This document shows, one piece after another, positions 1-11,870 of a stretch of DNA of 64,000 nucleotides (positions are counted from its first letter, which is position 1; each line of letters begins with the position of its first letter). The position numbers were made by a program, and so were the translations under genes. The notes beneath the pieces were generated by a model. It was given only the letters and a program-made list of their open reading frames with translations, made no database searches and was not told the origin of the DNA. Source of the stretch: Acanthaster planci (taxonomy: Eukaryota > Echinodermata > Asteroidea > Valvatida > Acanthasteridae); the NCBI RefSeq assembly GCF_001949145.1, contig NW_019091441.1, positions 570,057 through 634,056 on the forward strand, read 5' to 3'.

Positions 1-1744
1 CCTGCAGGGTTTTTGCATTCGTATTTCATGACAATTTTGCTGCCTCTCTGCACTGAGCTTACTGCAGCTTTTACAGCTCAGGCAGAATGCCCATTGCTCC
101 TCACAGCTAAACGGTGCCGTTCCCTTACTATGCCACCAGTCAAGTCTGCTTTTGAAATGCCAACACAAAGAGATGCAGATAGGTTTTCCCCTGCAGTCAG
201 GGCGATTCAATAATGGGGCGCGTGAGGCATGTTCAAGAAATGTTATATTAATGCCCGTCGGCACGTCCAGGACAATTTGTGCATGCTACAAAAGAGCCGT
301 TCGACTGTCAGCGTTTCGCGGAGTCAACGGTGTACACATCTCATACATCATTCAGCAAATACTGTATTAATTTCAGCCCAGGAAATGTGAATTCCAGCTG
401 GGGAAATATATATCGGAGTTAGACAAATGTGCCTTTCAACAAGGTCAGTTATTGCGATTGGCACAAACACACATGTACATGTACAAGAGTAACCAAGGCA
501 AGGAAATAAACAGAAGTCCCTGTCGATTGAGCAAGACAAATACATCTTTGTTCTGTTTTGGATTTTTCCAGTTTAAATTATTTTTGTTGCTATAGTTATC
601 ATTGCTTTTGTATTTTCAGTGCTAGAAGCGAGTATTTCCAATTCCTAATTTTCATCCTCTGTCACAGCTGCTGGCATAAGCCAACCCCTCTCCATTAAAT
701 TCACGGAGTTACCCATGGATATAATTTCATCACCTTCATCATATTAGGGGAAACGTTATTTGATCAAGAGATATATTGAGGTTGTTGTCCCATTCCACTC
801 CAAGTCCCTCTTCAAAGCTTTCTCTATGCAAGCAGGCATTTGCCATTTAATTGACAAAAACAATTTTCTCCAATCTCACATCTCTACATCATTCACTCCC
901 TTTCAACCTGACACCCCCCCTCCACACACACCTACAAATGCTGTCAGACCCATTTTTTTCTGGGATTACCCTTTCACGTATTTCTTCTTCGCCTTCATTC
1001 CCCTCTTCATATCTACCGATACTGATCAGTAATACTGCCTAGACTCCCAACAAGTCCATCCATCTTAAACCAGAAGAAGATGGGGGGGGGAAAGAGGAGA
1101 AATTGCAGCTACTATCTGCAACAGCTAAGGGTCTGCCTAGCTGCGCGCCCCATACATGTGTGCGCGGACATCCACCTTCAATGTGCCGCTGCAGTACAAT
1201 CTTCCTGTGCTTTAATTTCAGCCCCGGCTAATGCAATAATGCTTGGCGGAGACAAATTGTATAGATTGGTATCTTGTCTATAAGCCCCCCCCCCAACCTC
1301 TCTCCTTTTCTCTGTATTACCCTCCCTTGCTGATCTGTCAGATAGGTGATTTGGCCCACTGCACAGTGCAATGACTACAGTATAATGGAGGGGCCAGGCT
1401 ACATATGGGCAGCCATATCCTACTCGTCACAACAGTCAAGTACCCTGTATTGCTGAAGAAATTCTGGCCAAATCTGGGTAGATTTGAATCCCATGCCAGC
1501 GTACAATTTGAACTCCTGTCACAAATAGCAAGCCCGGATGAGCTCTTCCATTACACAGTTGATGGCATTTCAAATAGAAATAGTTTCATCCTATTTTTCA
1601 TTCATTTAAGATCTTTAAATTTATAGGATGCAATTAACCCTTACAGATGCAATAAAGAAAGACAACTGTTGCTACCGAAAAATGACGTAATGACTTTTCA
1701 AAGGTCAGAGCGCCCAGCTTCTTCAAAAGTTTAGCGCGTCTGAC
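1..1744. other. No recognisable gene
   Basis: Only short chance frames are present and none resembles a known domain. Visible texture: homopolymer C/G runs near 920, 1081 and 1285, and a TTAACCCTTACAG at 1634-1646. The latter has the form of a piggyBac end (TTAA target plus a CCC start) and could be the left end of the piggyBac relic downstream. No matching right end was found, so this is only a suggestion. Confidence 0.4.
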
Positions 1745-1924
1745 ATGTTCGGTGAACGTACACACTCAATAGTGTGCGTACGCTGCCTGCATCATAGTGA
1801 CTTGCAGCGGTGTCGGAGCTCCAAGGCAAGATTAACATTGCAAGAAGTTCTGCAGGAAACTGATGACAGTTATTCTGAAATTGAAGCTTTAGCTGATCTT
1901 GCAAGTGACACTGACGTTTCACAG
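1745..1924 (+). pseudogene. Possible first coding exon of the piggyBac-like transposase
   Basis: An open frame whose second half is acidic (LTLQEVLQETDDSYSEIEAL, then DLASDTDVSQ) ends exactly at a CAG/GTAGTT donor-like junction at 1924/1925 in phase 0. Acidic, low-complexity amino termini beginning with a similar 'LTLxE' stretch are common in piggyBac-family transposases. The main transposase frame at 3418 starts directly after a TTATAG acceptor-like site, also in phase 0, so the two could splice together over a 1.5-kb intron. The ATG at 1745 is simply the first in frame. Function is inferred only from position, acidity and phase; there is no diagnostic motif here, and a chance frame remains possible. 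Confidence 0.35.
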
Positions 1925-3417
1925 GTAGTTATAGCGATGTTTAGAGACATTCTTGCGAACTAAAATGTGGCAAAGTACATCCAAAGTGACAACAAAAAAC
2001 ATCATGTTGACAATGGAGCTTTCAACATGTTCGATCATCACTAACAACACTAACAGCTGATCGGGACTTTTGATCCCTTGACTATCTTGACTTGTTGTAA
2101 ACTTGACTTAATACTGTATAGTTCAGAGGTGTGGTTGTCCTTTTGTAGTGTTCATCTCATTGTGTTCTCGTGTCAATTTTCTTAGATTTTTGTCTAACAG
2201 CCTATTTTGATTTGGCTCAACATGTCCAGCCTTTAGGGGATGGGAGGCAAAATGGAATTGGGAAAAATACACCTGCGACAGAATGCCATCCTGCCCCCCC
2301 CCAAAGAATGCAGTTTTCTTTTTTCTAGAATTCTTATGCTTTCAATTTCTTTCACTTCATCTCAACAACACTGACCTCCCTTTGGTTATCACTGAATATG
2401 CTGTTGGTTTTCATCAAATTTTTTTTTTCTGTGACACCTGACCTGCATTTTTCGAAGTAACTGTGTTCTACCATTCTTGCAGACTTCCCCCCCCTACCTA
2501 CCCACTCAGTTTCAGCTGAAGAGAGATTACTGGTCATGTACATGTATATATCACTGAATTTTTAAAGTGTATTCTGAAGGAACATGCTGTTTAGGAAACA
2601 AAATTACGTGTATTTCGAAGTCGTCCAAATACCGGAATATAAACTGTCCATAAACTTTTCAAATCATAATGTCTTCTTGCAAATGTTCCTGCAGCAGTAA
2701 CATGAACTGAATATCGATACTGATGGTGGATTGAGTTTTGATGGGATAGAAAAAATTGTTTTATTACATGTATCTTCCTTGAAAATATGACAGGGTTCCA
2801 AGCAAATGATAGGTAACACACAAAAATATGGTCAAGTACTATCATCTCCATATGCTTTATGAGGTTTCAATTACCTTCTTCATTGCTAGAACTTCACAGG
2901 GATTAGTGTCGCTTTTATAGGCACATGCTCACTCAAACACTCAATTTTACAAAACTGTTTTATGTTTCTTTCTAATTACATTCAGGGTTTTGGCTTGGCT
3001 TTCTATTGTTTTCTGGTTGTTTGGGTGATTTTTTTTGGGGGGGGGGAATATTTTCTCCTATCTACAGAAGTTCTTTATTTGTAAATACATGTAAATCCTG
3101 AAGAGCAGAAAAATGTGGCAGTGCTTGGGTTTGAAAAGGAAATCAGCATGTTTATGTGCGGGCCTACCTAGAAGCATTTTTTTCTTGAAACCACTGACGG
3201 CATTGTTGGCAGATCGGGCAAGATTTTATTTTCCTTATTGTCGTTTCACAGCCACATAAGTTCAGTATTGTTTTGATCAGGGCTTATGACCAGTCATGGC
3301 TGTTGTTAAATGAGAGTACCCCTTCCTTGAATTCATTACAATACTGTTTTGTTATTTATCTGACGTGCATTGCAACACTCATAATTTCGCAGTCTAAGAA
3401 AAACTGGTAGTTTATAG
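1925..3417. other. Putative intron or spacer of the piggyBac relic
   Basis: AT-rich sequence without a credible coding frame. It contains poly-T and poly-G runs (2418-2430, 3030-3048). If the acidic exon at 1745-1924 belongs to the transposase, this is its first intron, bounded by GTAGTT at 1925 and TTATAG at 3412-3417. Confidence 0.35.
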
Positions 3418-5022
3418 ATGAATAGCAGTGATGATGAAGTAGGGGATGCTAGAGATCAAGGCCATGCTGGTGGAAGTCCTTGTAACATAGGCCGCGGACG
3501 CAGAGGCAGAGGTGGGAGAGCTCGAAGAGACAGAGGCCGTAGTTGCAGAGGCCTTGGTGGAGGTCCCAATATACTGGTAGCTCCTCCACCTGGATGGACA
3601 GATACACTGTCTCCTCCAGTGACTCATGCTTTGAAAGAAGAGACAGGACCCAAGTTCAACATATCCTTCAGTGACCCTGAGCTTGAATTTCTGAAGTGCC
3701 TCATTGGTGAGGATATTTTGGCCACACTTGCACACAACACAAACATCAATGCCGTGTGCAGAAGTCTTCTAAACATCCCAAACGCAGAGGATGAGTATGT
3801 AACATCTGATAAGTACCGAACCCAACAGATGCTGAAAGCCTTTGTTGGCATCAACATCCTGATGGGGATCAAGCAGTCACCTGAATACAATTGAATGACA
3901 GCTACAGTTCATCACTCATGCTTAAGAACAGATATGAGAAGCTGTCTCAGTACTTTCACTGCAGCAATCCTTCTGATCCGAATGACATCAATGATCACTT
4001 TTTATAATGTGTGAAATTTTGCAGATAAACTTGCAAACACCTTCCCAAAGATGTTCAATCCAGGCAAGTGTCTGTCTATCGATGAAGTAAAGACAAAATC
4101 AAATAGACGGCTTCTCTGGAAGCAATATATGCCCAAAAAGCCAACAAAATGGGAGATCAAGCTTTGGTTTCTATGTGATTCCATAAGTGGGTACTGCCTT
4201 TAGTTCGAGTGTACACAGGCTGTAAGGGACTGGCATTACACTCCTGCAAGGGAACTTAGGGAGAATTATATTCTCAGGTACCACCACCAGTTTATTGATT
4301 ACTTCTTCTCATCTATTTCCCGTGTTGAGGATCTTTTCAAAGCAGATACATACCGGTACTACTGTGGTACGCTAAGGAAATATATGGCCGGTGTGCCAGA
4401 AAAGATTCATCACTCCACGCTTCTTAGATATAACAGCATCAAGTTGCAGAAGGAAGATTCACAGATAACCATAATCAATTGGAACCGACCATAGAAAGCC
4501 ACGCACCAAGTTCCATCAGGAGGAGATGATCACAGTACCATCAATGATAACAGATTATAATGTCAATGTGGGGGTGTCGACCATAGTGATCAGCTTTGGG
4601 CTTACTACCAAGTTGGCCACACTGGAAGAAAGTGGTAGAAGTACCTATTTTGGGGACTTTTCAACCAAGCTCCTGTAAATGAATACATCTTGTGGGAAAT
4701 CACATCAAGGCTGCGCAATAAGCAGCAATGACAGTGGTCCTTGAAGTCCTTCAAAACAGCCATTGTACATGTACATCAATTGACACAAAGCTACTCATCC
4801 AGGAAGAGAGCATCAGTGGGACTTAACAAACGGCGACCCCTAGCGACCATACTGAATCCCCAAGCTGGACAAGGCCACACTCTCATTCAATTTGGGGACA
4901 GAAAGAAGAACAACCCCAGGAGGCCTGGCAGTTTAGACAACTTTCTCGGTTGCTCGGTGTGTTCAGTGAATCTGTGCCGTGTTGGCTGTTTCCTATGGTG
5001 GCACAACAAAGTGATGCAGTAA
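3418..5022 (+). pseudogene. piggyBac-family transposase, decayed (PGBD-like)
   Basis: Family role: a DDD-type cut-and-paste transposase inserting at TTAA. The intact part (3418-3894) has an acidic start, an RG-rich basic tract (GRGRRGRGGRARRDRGRSCR) and the opening of the DDE_Tnp_1_7 fold. After that the frame shifts repeatedly, but conserved blocks can still be read: SLMLKNRYEKLSQYFHCSNP (about 3915); NPGKCLSIDEVK (about 4059, first catalytic Asp) followed by LLWKQYMPKKPTKWEIKLWF; HQFIDYFFSSISRVEDLF (about 4285, second Asp in the 'DNFF' position) and YYCGTLRKYMAGVPEK; GVDHSDQLWAYYQVG (about 4575, third Asp). The end (about 4945-5007) is a cysteine-rich CSVCSVNLCRVGCFLWWH motif typical of the C-terminal zinc finger. 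Breaks include TAG at 4201, a Trp-to-TAG change in the W-W-K-Y block near 4636, and several frameshifts. It cannot make a full transposase as it stands. Confidence 0.9.
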
Positions 5023-7304
5023 TCGGTAGGTGGGCCTAATACTGCATGCAGTGCATTCCAGAACAGGTACATGTATTTATTTACAAGATGTTTTCATTTA
5101 TCTTATTCTCAAATGTACACCGTTCTCTTTTGAAGTATTCATTTATGGATGCCTGTATCATTTCCAAGCAAAAACAGAAAGTATCTCATCTACTTCAATG
5201 GAATTTCAATGGAAGTGAAATTTTGAATAGAGAGTCATAGTTCAAAGCGAAGGTCACCGTTCAGCATCCAGCACCCATGAAACAGGACTGTGATGAGTTG
5301 ACACACAATATTACATTTGCAGGGTTGTTTGTTAAAAATTTAAATGTGATTGTAATACATGTTTCTCGATCTTTTTTAGGTAAATCTCTGTAATTCCTTT
5401 CTTCAAGGGTCAAAGGTCACTGTAGAGCTCACCATCTAGCAAGGTACATGCGCAGGACTGCAGAGATGTTCGAAATGATTTAAAACCTGGATCAAAAGCC
5501 TGTGCATAGGACTTGTTTTTTTCATATATTTCAGTCATTTTGCTTGATTTGTATATTTCTGCCTTGAGGTCAAAGGTCACAAAGGTCAAGTTGCTGTAAA
5601 TGACCTGGATGACCTTGTGCCAAAACAAATTCCAGTCAAAAACTTATCAAGATACTTCTACTGCTTTAGTATTTCAAAGCATTTCTTGGATGTAGAAGTT
5701 AAAGGTCACATGATGTCATCATAATAACAATATTGATAATTCTTATTCTGACAAAACGTTACCAACAAGCTTTTGTATGTATATTTGATGGTTGATATCA
5801 TTCAAAGGAAAATGCATTTTTCTGTATACAATCCCCCCCCCTTTTTAACTTTTCCTCATTTTAAAAGGTCAAAGGTCATGCATATAGGGGTCAAATGAAG
5901 AAACAAGTCAATTGCTGGAAAGAGTTTTTTATACCCTTAGAAATAAATCAAACTTGCTGTACAGTAAAGTGAACAGGAAGAGCAGTATTTTCCGATGTCT
6001 GAGGGATGTTGCATACCAATGTGTTTTTCACAATATTCTCCAGTGAGCAGATGGCAATATACTGTGCATGTATATGTACAGGTGCTTATGGGGTAACCTC
6101 AGAAGCAAACGTAATTAATCACATTGCCCTTGGGAGGTGTGAACAGTATGGGTACAGTACTGTCAGTGTTCGAAAACGGAAAAACAAACAAACAAATTAA
6201 AAAAAAAAAATTTGAAAGAAAAAAGTACTTTCAGTGGAAGCTCACCTTTCCTGTCAGTGCCACGTATTTAGCAATCTCAGAGTACACAGACTTGTTCAGC
6301 GAGTCATCACTGAAATAGGAGGAAAATTGAAAAGAAAAAAGTTAGTTGTAAACAAGATGGCAAAGGCAAAAATCAAACCTGTCCAAGGTATTACAAGTGA
6401 TGAAGTTATCTTCTCAATTCTGTGCATGGGGAGGTTCGTGGTTCCTCAATACAATGGACCTGTCCACACGTACCACGCAGCTTTATACGATGGATCCCCT
6501 AATAGGTTTTTAATTAAAAACGTTCAATCTTCCAGTGCAACACCACAGAACAGAATATCATAACATTCTTCAAAACATACTATTTTGGTGGAGGATATAT
6601 TTGACACACCACATAAATTTGCATTGAAGGCTCTAATAGGCTCTTTCTGTGTGTTTTGTTTTGCTGTTGTTTTAGTACTATGGGGAAGGTATCAAGCAAA
6701 TGATTTTCGTGAAGTTGGCAACATGGGTTTGGGACGTAGAAATAAGCCTGGCTTCACATTTGACTAGTGCACTGACAATGGCATTGAAGGCCTGAAAGTC
6801 TTATGTCAAAATTGGCCCAATTGCTTCTTCACTTATTCTTAAGAAAAATAGGCTTAAGGCCAGGTAATACTTCGGGCGAATGTGAAAGCGAAGCGAATTT
6901 GCTTGAGTTGAGATGTGTTTTCAACGTCTGTGAATTTGCAGCGTGAATCCTAAACCTCACATCAATATCAATTGGCATTCATATTCGTTTTTGCACAAAG
7001 TATGAAACAGTTTTTAGTTTTTGTATCTTAACAGCTAAATGTTATGGACCATATTCATGCCATTTTCAGATCACATTCCCTGAATTTATCTTATTCAATA
7101 TTCTCTGTCAAATGGGGTGATGCCAGATTTTTTTGGATTTCAAAATTTTTAAATGTTGTTCAAAGCATTTAGATATAGTAATTTACGAATTTTAACCATG
7201 CATCAATTGTTATGAAATTAATTTGTTTTTATTTAATTAGGCTTTCATTTTTATTATTCGGCTCTCAAAATAAAGCAGTTAACCTCACTTTTGATTCCGT
7301 TGAC
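5023..7304. other. Non-coding stretch with nuclear-receptor-like repeats and an unassigned open frame
   Basis: This holds the AGGTCAAAGGTCA cluster described separately, a poly-C run at 5832 and an A-run at 6200-6210. An open frame at 6234-6563 contains VPQYNGPVHTYHAALYDGSP but matches no family I recognise. The stretch at about 6870-6910 (GGGCGAATGTGAAAGCGAAG) has the periodic GCGAA look of transposon ends, without a partner that I could find. Confidence 0.4.
5407..5878 (+). promoter_or_regulatory. Cluster of DR1-type AGGTCA direct repeats
   Basis: Three close matches to a direct repeat of AGGTCA spaced by one base occur in 470 bp: GGGTCAAAGGTCA at 5407, AGGTCAAAGGTCA at 5567 and again at 5866. 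Extra half sites (AAAGGTCA) lie at 5581 and 5700. DR1 is the known binding format of RXR, HNF4 and COUP-TF-type nuclear receptors. There is no gene start next to them that I can identify, so these may be part of a repeat rather than a functional enhancer. Confidence 0.35.
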
Positions 7305-8190
7305 TTGCTGACTTGTGAACACTGTCAATTCATGGAGACTGGTATTGCATACAGCCAAGCGCTCAGGCTGAGACACATTTGTTCTAATGATTCAGATTTC
7401 TCCCATCATACACAGGAACTGAAGAGGCATTTGATTGCAAGGGGGCACACCTGTCACCAGGTTCAACGCTCTATCAATAGGGCCCGCTCCCTCCCTAGAA
7501 GTCTTGCACTCAAGGATAAGACCCCCCATGACAAAACGACGCCCAGGGTTCCCTTAGTCACCACTTTCCATCCTGGTCTTCCTCCCCTCCGCAAAAAAAT
7601 CAACGACAATCATCATATCCTCCACACTTCCGACCCCCTGGCCAGTGCCATCCCAAACACCCTGCTTGTGGCCTAGAGGCATCCCCGCAACCTACGAGAC
7701 CTTATCGTTTGGGCAGAAGTGCCCCCTTTGGATACCCTTCCCCCCTCCCAGCAAGGCACCTTCAAGTGTGATTCTAACAGATGTGTCGTTTGCCAGAACC
7801 ATGTCCTGGAATCAGATTCATTCTCTGGACACTCCTCCGGTACCACAGACAGAACTAAAGGCACTATCACTTGTAGCTCTTCTAATGTCATAATATCTTA
7901 TCTCTTGCAGGGTGTGCAGTGTTCAGTATGTTGGAGAGACTAAGAACACTCTCAAGAAGCATTTCTACGGCTGCAGATCTACAGTAAACACAAAATGACT
8001 AGATACCCCTGTGGGCCACCACTTCAACCTTCCTAACCATTCTATGTCTGACATGATCTCACAGGGCACAGAATCACTTGGGTTCCGTAAAGATGCTGAT
8101 CGCTTCAACAGGGAGAAGCTTTGGATCAAACGCCTCTGCACCATACAACCCCGCCGCCTGAACATCCAAGAGGGAAACTACTCATTAACC
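7305..8190 (+). pseudogene. Penelope-like retroelement, 3' part with GIY-YIG endonuclease remnant
   Basis: Penelope-like elements encode a reverse transcriptase followed by a GIY-YIG nuclease. Here only the region after the RT core survives: ETGIAYSQALRLRHICSNDS (about 7335), a charged linker, RVPLVTTFHPGLPPLRK, then AIPNTLLVA and RHPRNLRDLIVWA. Next comes a cysteine cluster, KCDSNRCVVCQN (about 7764), and the nuclease segment with QYVGETKNTLKKHFYGCRST (about 7924) and TPVGHHFNLPNHSMSDMIS, ending with REKLWIKRLCTIQPRRLNIQ. Damage: TAG at 7674-7676 between LLVA and RHPRN, where relatives have a Tyr; a frameshift near 7905 just before the YVG motif; and TGA at 7996-7998. The 5' RT half is missing, consistent with 5' truncation on insertion. 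It is a dead copy. Confidence 0.85.
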
Positions 8191-8333
8191 CTCTTTTCTT
8201 TCCCCCTCTTTTGTCTGCAGATTAACCCCCTCCCACTTGGGGTCCAGTTCCATCCTTTGTAGTTTTTCTTTGATCTCTACCCATCTTACATTCCTTTGTT
8301 GTTCAACCATGCCTTTCATGCAGATTCTGCATG

Positions 8334-8806
8334 ATTCTTTTTTCGAATGGAAGAAACACTTAAGATTTGAAATGCTTTTGTGCATATAGAAAAGACCCAC
8401 CTGCTTTTTTGTTCAATTCCTCATCCACAGTTCCCCTGAATCACTGAGGAAATTCATATTGCTTTAATTTAAAAGTAATTTTGAAACTGAAGTTTGAATG
8501 ATGACTACGGCATATTTCTTGGTACCAAAAACTAAACTGGTTCTCTGGGTTTATGGCGCACATTCAGTGGCCGATCAAGTACCGCTGGTATATTACAAAG
8601 TCTGCTCTCGCTCCGTTGTCAATCCTGACATAAAGTAATTTTCATTCGTATTGTTTTATATGACAAAAATACTCTTAACTCAAACATAAACAGTAAGCAC
8701 TACCACCTTCACACAAAAGTCATTTAGGCCGACAGGGTTTGAAAGTTACAAATATAGTCATGCAAGTGTACATCAACAGTGCTTCCACCTCAGAAGACAA
8801 AATTCC
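8334..8806. repeat. Dispersed repeat, copy 1 (partner at 47996-48496)
   Basis: This stretch aligns collinearly with 47996-48496: both contain a CAATTCCTCATC(C/T)ACAGTTC block, ACTAAACTGGTTCTCT, GTCAATCC(T/C)GACATAAAG, a CATTTAGGCCGACAGGGTTT block and ATGCAAGTGTACATCAACAG in the same order. Copy 1 lacks roughly 50 bases found in copy 2 after GGCCGATCAA. No coding potential is seen. The family is unknown; the second copy sits inside a hAT element, so this is either a hAT fragment or a separate repeat nested there. Confidence 0.85.
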
Positions 8807-11312
8807 CCCAAATCTAGCCTCATCCCTCAGAAAGGCCATAAAAGGTTATCCCCCCCCCTTCATCCTGGTTACCCTGAAATTAGGTCCTTGATCTGCCCTT
8901 GCATCCCGTGCACTTCTTGATACATGTACATTTGGTTTCATTCTAATTTCTGTTCATTCCCTTGGATGTTCCAACCTAACACCCTGCAATGAAAGAATAC
9001 CAAATTTGGATTCTACACATGCAGGGGACACACAACTTCATTTTCTCTCAGAGAGATGGTTTGCGGGGACACCACATAGAAATCAATTTCTATAACAGTG
9101 GTTGTTCTGAGAAGAATCGGTGAGTGAAGACTCAATGTTTGGAATTTTGAACTTGACGTCCTCCCGAGGACGTCCAGAGCATCCTGGTTGAAATGTCCAA
9201 TTCACACCACTCTGACAGAATAGACGATTCTACATGATATACTCACAAACTATCTCTCTGTATAACCTCCACCATGCAAAGCCTAAATCTTATTCATTTA
9301 TTTCAGTTACCTTATATGATTATGCAACAAAGATTTTTCCCATTTAAGTAATGCTGCTGTTGATGTTAATCTCAATCGGTAGTGCGATTGATTGCTCCTG
9401 ATACATGTATATTTGCAATGTTATCTGTCGTTTCACTTTCCCCCTCCCCCTCGACCAAGTCTGGTGTCTACCAATGGTAGGCCTACATGTAGTTTCAAGT
9501 AAGAATGCAAGTTACAGATAGGATCATCCTTACTGCATTTTGTTTTGGCTGTTGGGGAAGTCAATTAATCGTCACAAATGTCAAGTGGCCTGTTGTCACA
9601 CTTATTTCACATCTGCACCAAAAGAACTTCAACAGAAAATGTAGACCACTGCAGTTCTGTTTTCTCCGGAGCACATCTAGTCACAGTCACTTATTACGAT
9701 GCAGAACTTTAACAGAGAAATCAAAGCAATCTACACTCTCTTTTTACCATGTGAACTGTGGATTCCTTTCTGCACTGGTGCCAGCATCTCTGACACAGTT
9801 CCCTCTGTCAAGACAGTGACTCTACTGCAAGAATAATTGAACTCTTGGAAATTGATTTTTCGTTTACTGCATTTGCATTCCTGTAACAACCTACAGATAG
9901 TAGTTGCAATATACTTTTAATATTTCTATCTTCTGCTGACAAAGAGTGATGTGCTGAGAAGGCTGGGAACAAGACAATGCGGTGTCTGGAAATTCTCAGC
10001 TGGTCCCAAAGGGGGAACCCTGCTAATACATGAATTGCAAATACTTCATCACTTAGGTTCATTTGGGCCCATGCGGTGGAACCAAACTGTGATGCTGTCT
10101 GGCAGGTGTTGTTTCCCCCCTGCATCTCGATCGAAATGCACACAAATTCTGTAGCAGGAAATTGCTTGTAGATGACACTCTAATCCAAAAATATCAAAGG
10201 GTAGTTCAGATGGGGGGGTCGACAAGAAAGTCTGGCTCATCATCTTGCATCTGAAGTATACACATGATGGTGAAAAGTTCCAACTGATTTCCACTTCTAT
10301 ATTTTCAGGAGACGTGCTTTCAGCAAACAAACCTCCATGGAATCAGGTCATTGTAGTGAGGAAACAATCAGTTTTGATATATCTTACCGGTACTGCTCAT
10401 TTCTTATTGCTCAGTACCCCGTAGTACAATACATATTTACATACATGTAAAATGGCATTTTTCTGGAAGTGTTTAATTACATCGTGTGAAATAATTAATT
10501 CCTCTAGCATACATGTACATGTTTTTTAAATCATCTGCATAATGACTACACCTTCAGGAGACTTTTTATGGTTTCAACCTAGTGTACATGAATTCCCTTC
10601 AATACTGGGGTGAGGTACCCATGGCAGCCAGGGTTCCAGTGTTTACAACTGGGGCCAGTGAAGTTCATGTTAATCCTACTGGTACTTGGCAGTTTCAAGT
10701 TGTGCCAGGGCAAACTGAGAAACTGAATGCAAATATCAAACCAGAGAGAAACCCAGGACAAGATACCTTTGATCTCATTTTCATTTGACCGATACATGGC
10801 ATTTATAGATTAATAATTTTAGGTGCACGGACATACATTTAAGAATGTCAAGTAGTTTTCATATACGAACAAGAGCACGTATGAAGATGCACAAAAAGTG
10901 AAAGAAACTGTTATCACGTGGAGACTTTAAAGCTGGGCTCTGGAGATCGTTAATTTCTGCTAGTTTTCTTGTTTTCCTGTCTTACCATGCTTACCTTGCA
11001 TAAATAACTTCATTGATAAAAAAAGAGAAAAATACCGTCGAAACTCGCAATTTGAAAGCCCCGCGTTGCGAAGAATCGAAAAAAAGACGATGACGTCATA
11101 ATCATATGCAGTGACCTCTGTGACGCGTAGTCTGGGAGACGAAGACCCTTAGCGCTTGCAGCAGGCACGTTGCGCATATACAGCATACAGGCACACACAT
11201 CATGCATACGTTTGGTTTTTGCGAACACGTCCTATACCTCTAACTTTTTGTTGTGTCGCTGTTAGTGAAAATATTTTAGTTGGTCTATAATCAAGATATT
11301 TTAGGCTTTGTG
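8807..11312. other. No recognisable gene; upstream region of the THAP gene
   Basis: Nothing coding is recognisable. A short perfect palindrome (GACGTCCTC, two-base loop, GAGGACGTC) lies at 9155-9174. Close to the right end is a GACGATGACGTCAT at 11085-11098, which contains the full CRE octamer TGACGTCA and lies about 215 bases before the THAP start codon. This is the likely promoter side of the next gene. Confidence 0.4.
11085..11098 (+). promoter_or_regulatory. CRE-like motif upstream of the THAP exon
   Basis: GACGATGACGTCAT includes TGACGTCA, the consensus site of CREB/ATF factors. A one-mismatch copy in inverted orientation is found at 19200-19213, upstream of the convergent P2X7-like gene. 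It may be a promoter element or a subterminal repeat of a transposon. Confidence 0.4.
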
Positions 11313-11717
11313 ATGCCACAGTCTTGTGTCATCGGTGGATGCACAGCAAATACTGCGAATAGCCCCAGCATGTGTTTCTTGTCGTTTTCCAAGGTGGAAT
11401 CAACACGTCTGAGTTGGGTGAAATTTGTGAACAACACGACGTCTGACTTCGTATTAAGTAAGTGGTCGAAGGTTTGTTCAAACCACTTCGCAGAAAATGC
11501 TGTCGACGAGAGGCATCTGCTAAAAAAACGATCGGGCCTTGAAGCTAATTTCAAGTTGGCAGAGGGTGCCATGCCGACAATAAAGGCACCCACGTCAGAG
11601 GCCGGGCATGGAGCAGTTAAAACAGCAGCCTCGACAGCCGGCAAATCTAGCGGCAGCGGTTCTCAGCCCCAGCAAGGAAGGCCAGGTGGAGCTTTCCGGA
11701 AGATAGAAAATGCCAGG
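11313..11717 (+). CDS. THAP-domain exon
   Basis: The start codon chosen is the MPQS methionine, because THAP domains begin almost at the protein start with M-x3-C. The C2CH zinc ligands are Cys5, Cys10, Cys55 and His58 (MPQSCVIGGC and KVCSNHF). Trp35 and the closing GAMPTI (usually AVPTIF) are also in place at about 91. After the domain comes a Ser/Gly/Ala-rich linker. The exon ends in phase 0 at AGG/GTAAAT (11717/11718). This exon alone is open and undamaged. THAP domains bind DNA and are shared by P-element and Kolobok transposases and by host regulators. Confidence 0.85.
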
Positions 11718-11870
11718 GTAAATGAGCTTAATGCTTACGTATCTAAATGACAATAAGTCCAATCGTAATGTACATGTATTTACCGTAACCATTATCAGCC
11801 CATGCCCTCCACTGATTCTTTAGGCATAGGCCTACATGATGGGTACAGTCGGAAAATATTTCTCTTACAG

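Noticed and set aside
10582-10788. 68-codon frame ending DTFDLIFI
   Set aside because: It overlaps an equal-length frame on the opposite strand and has no homology that I recognise.
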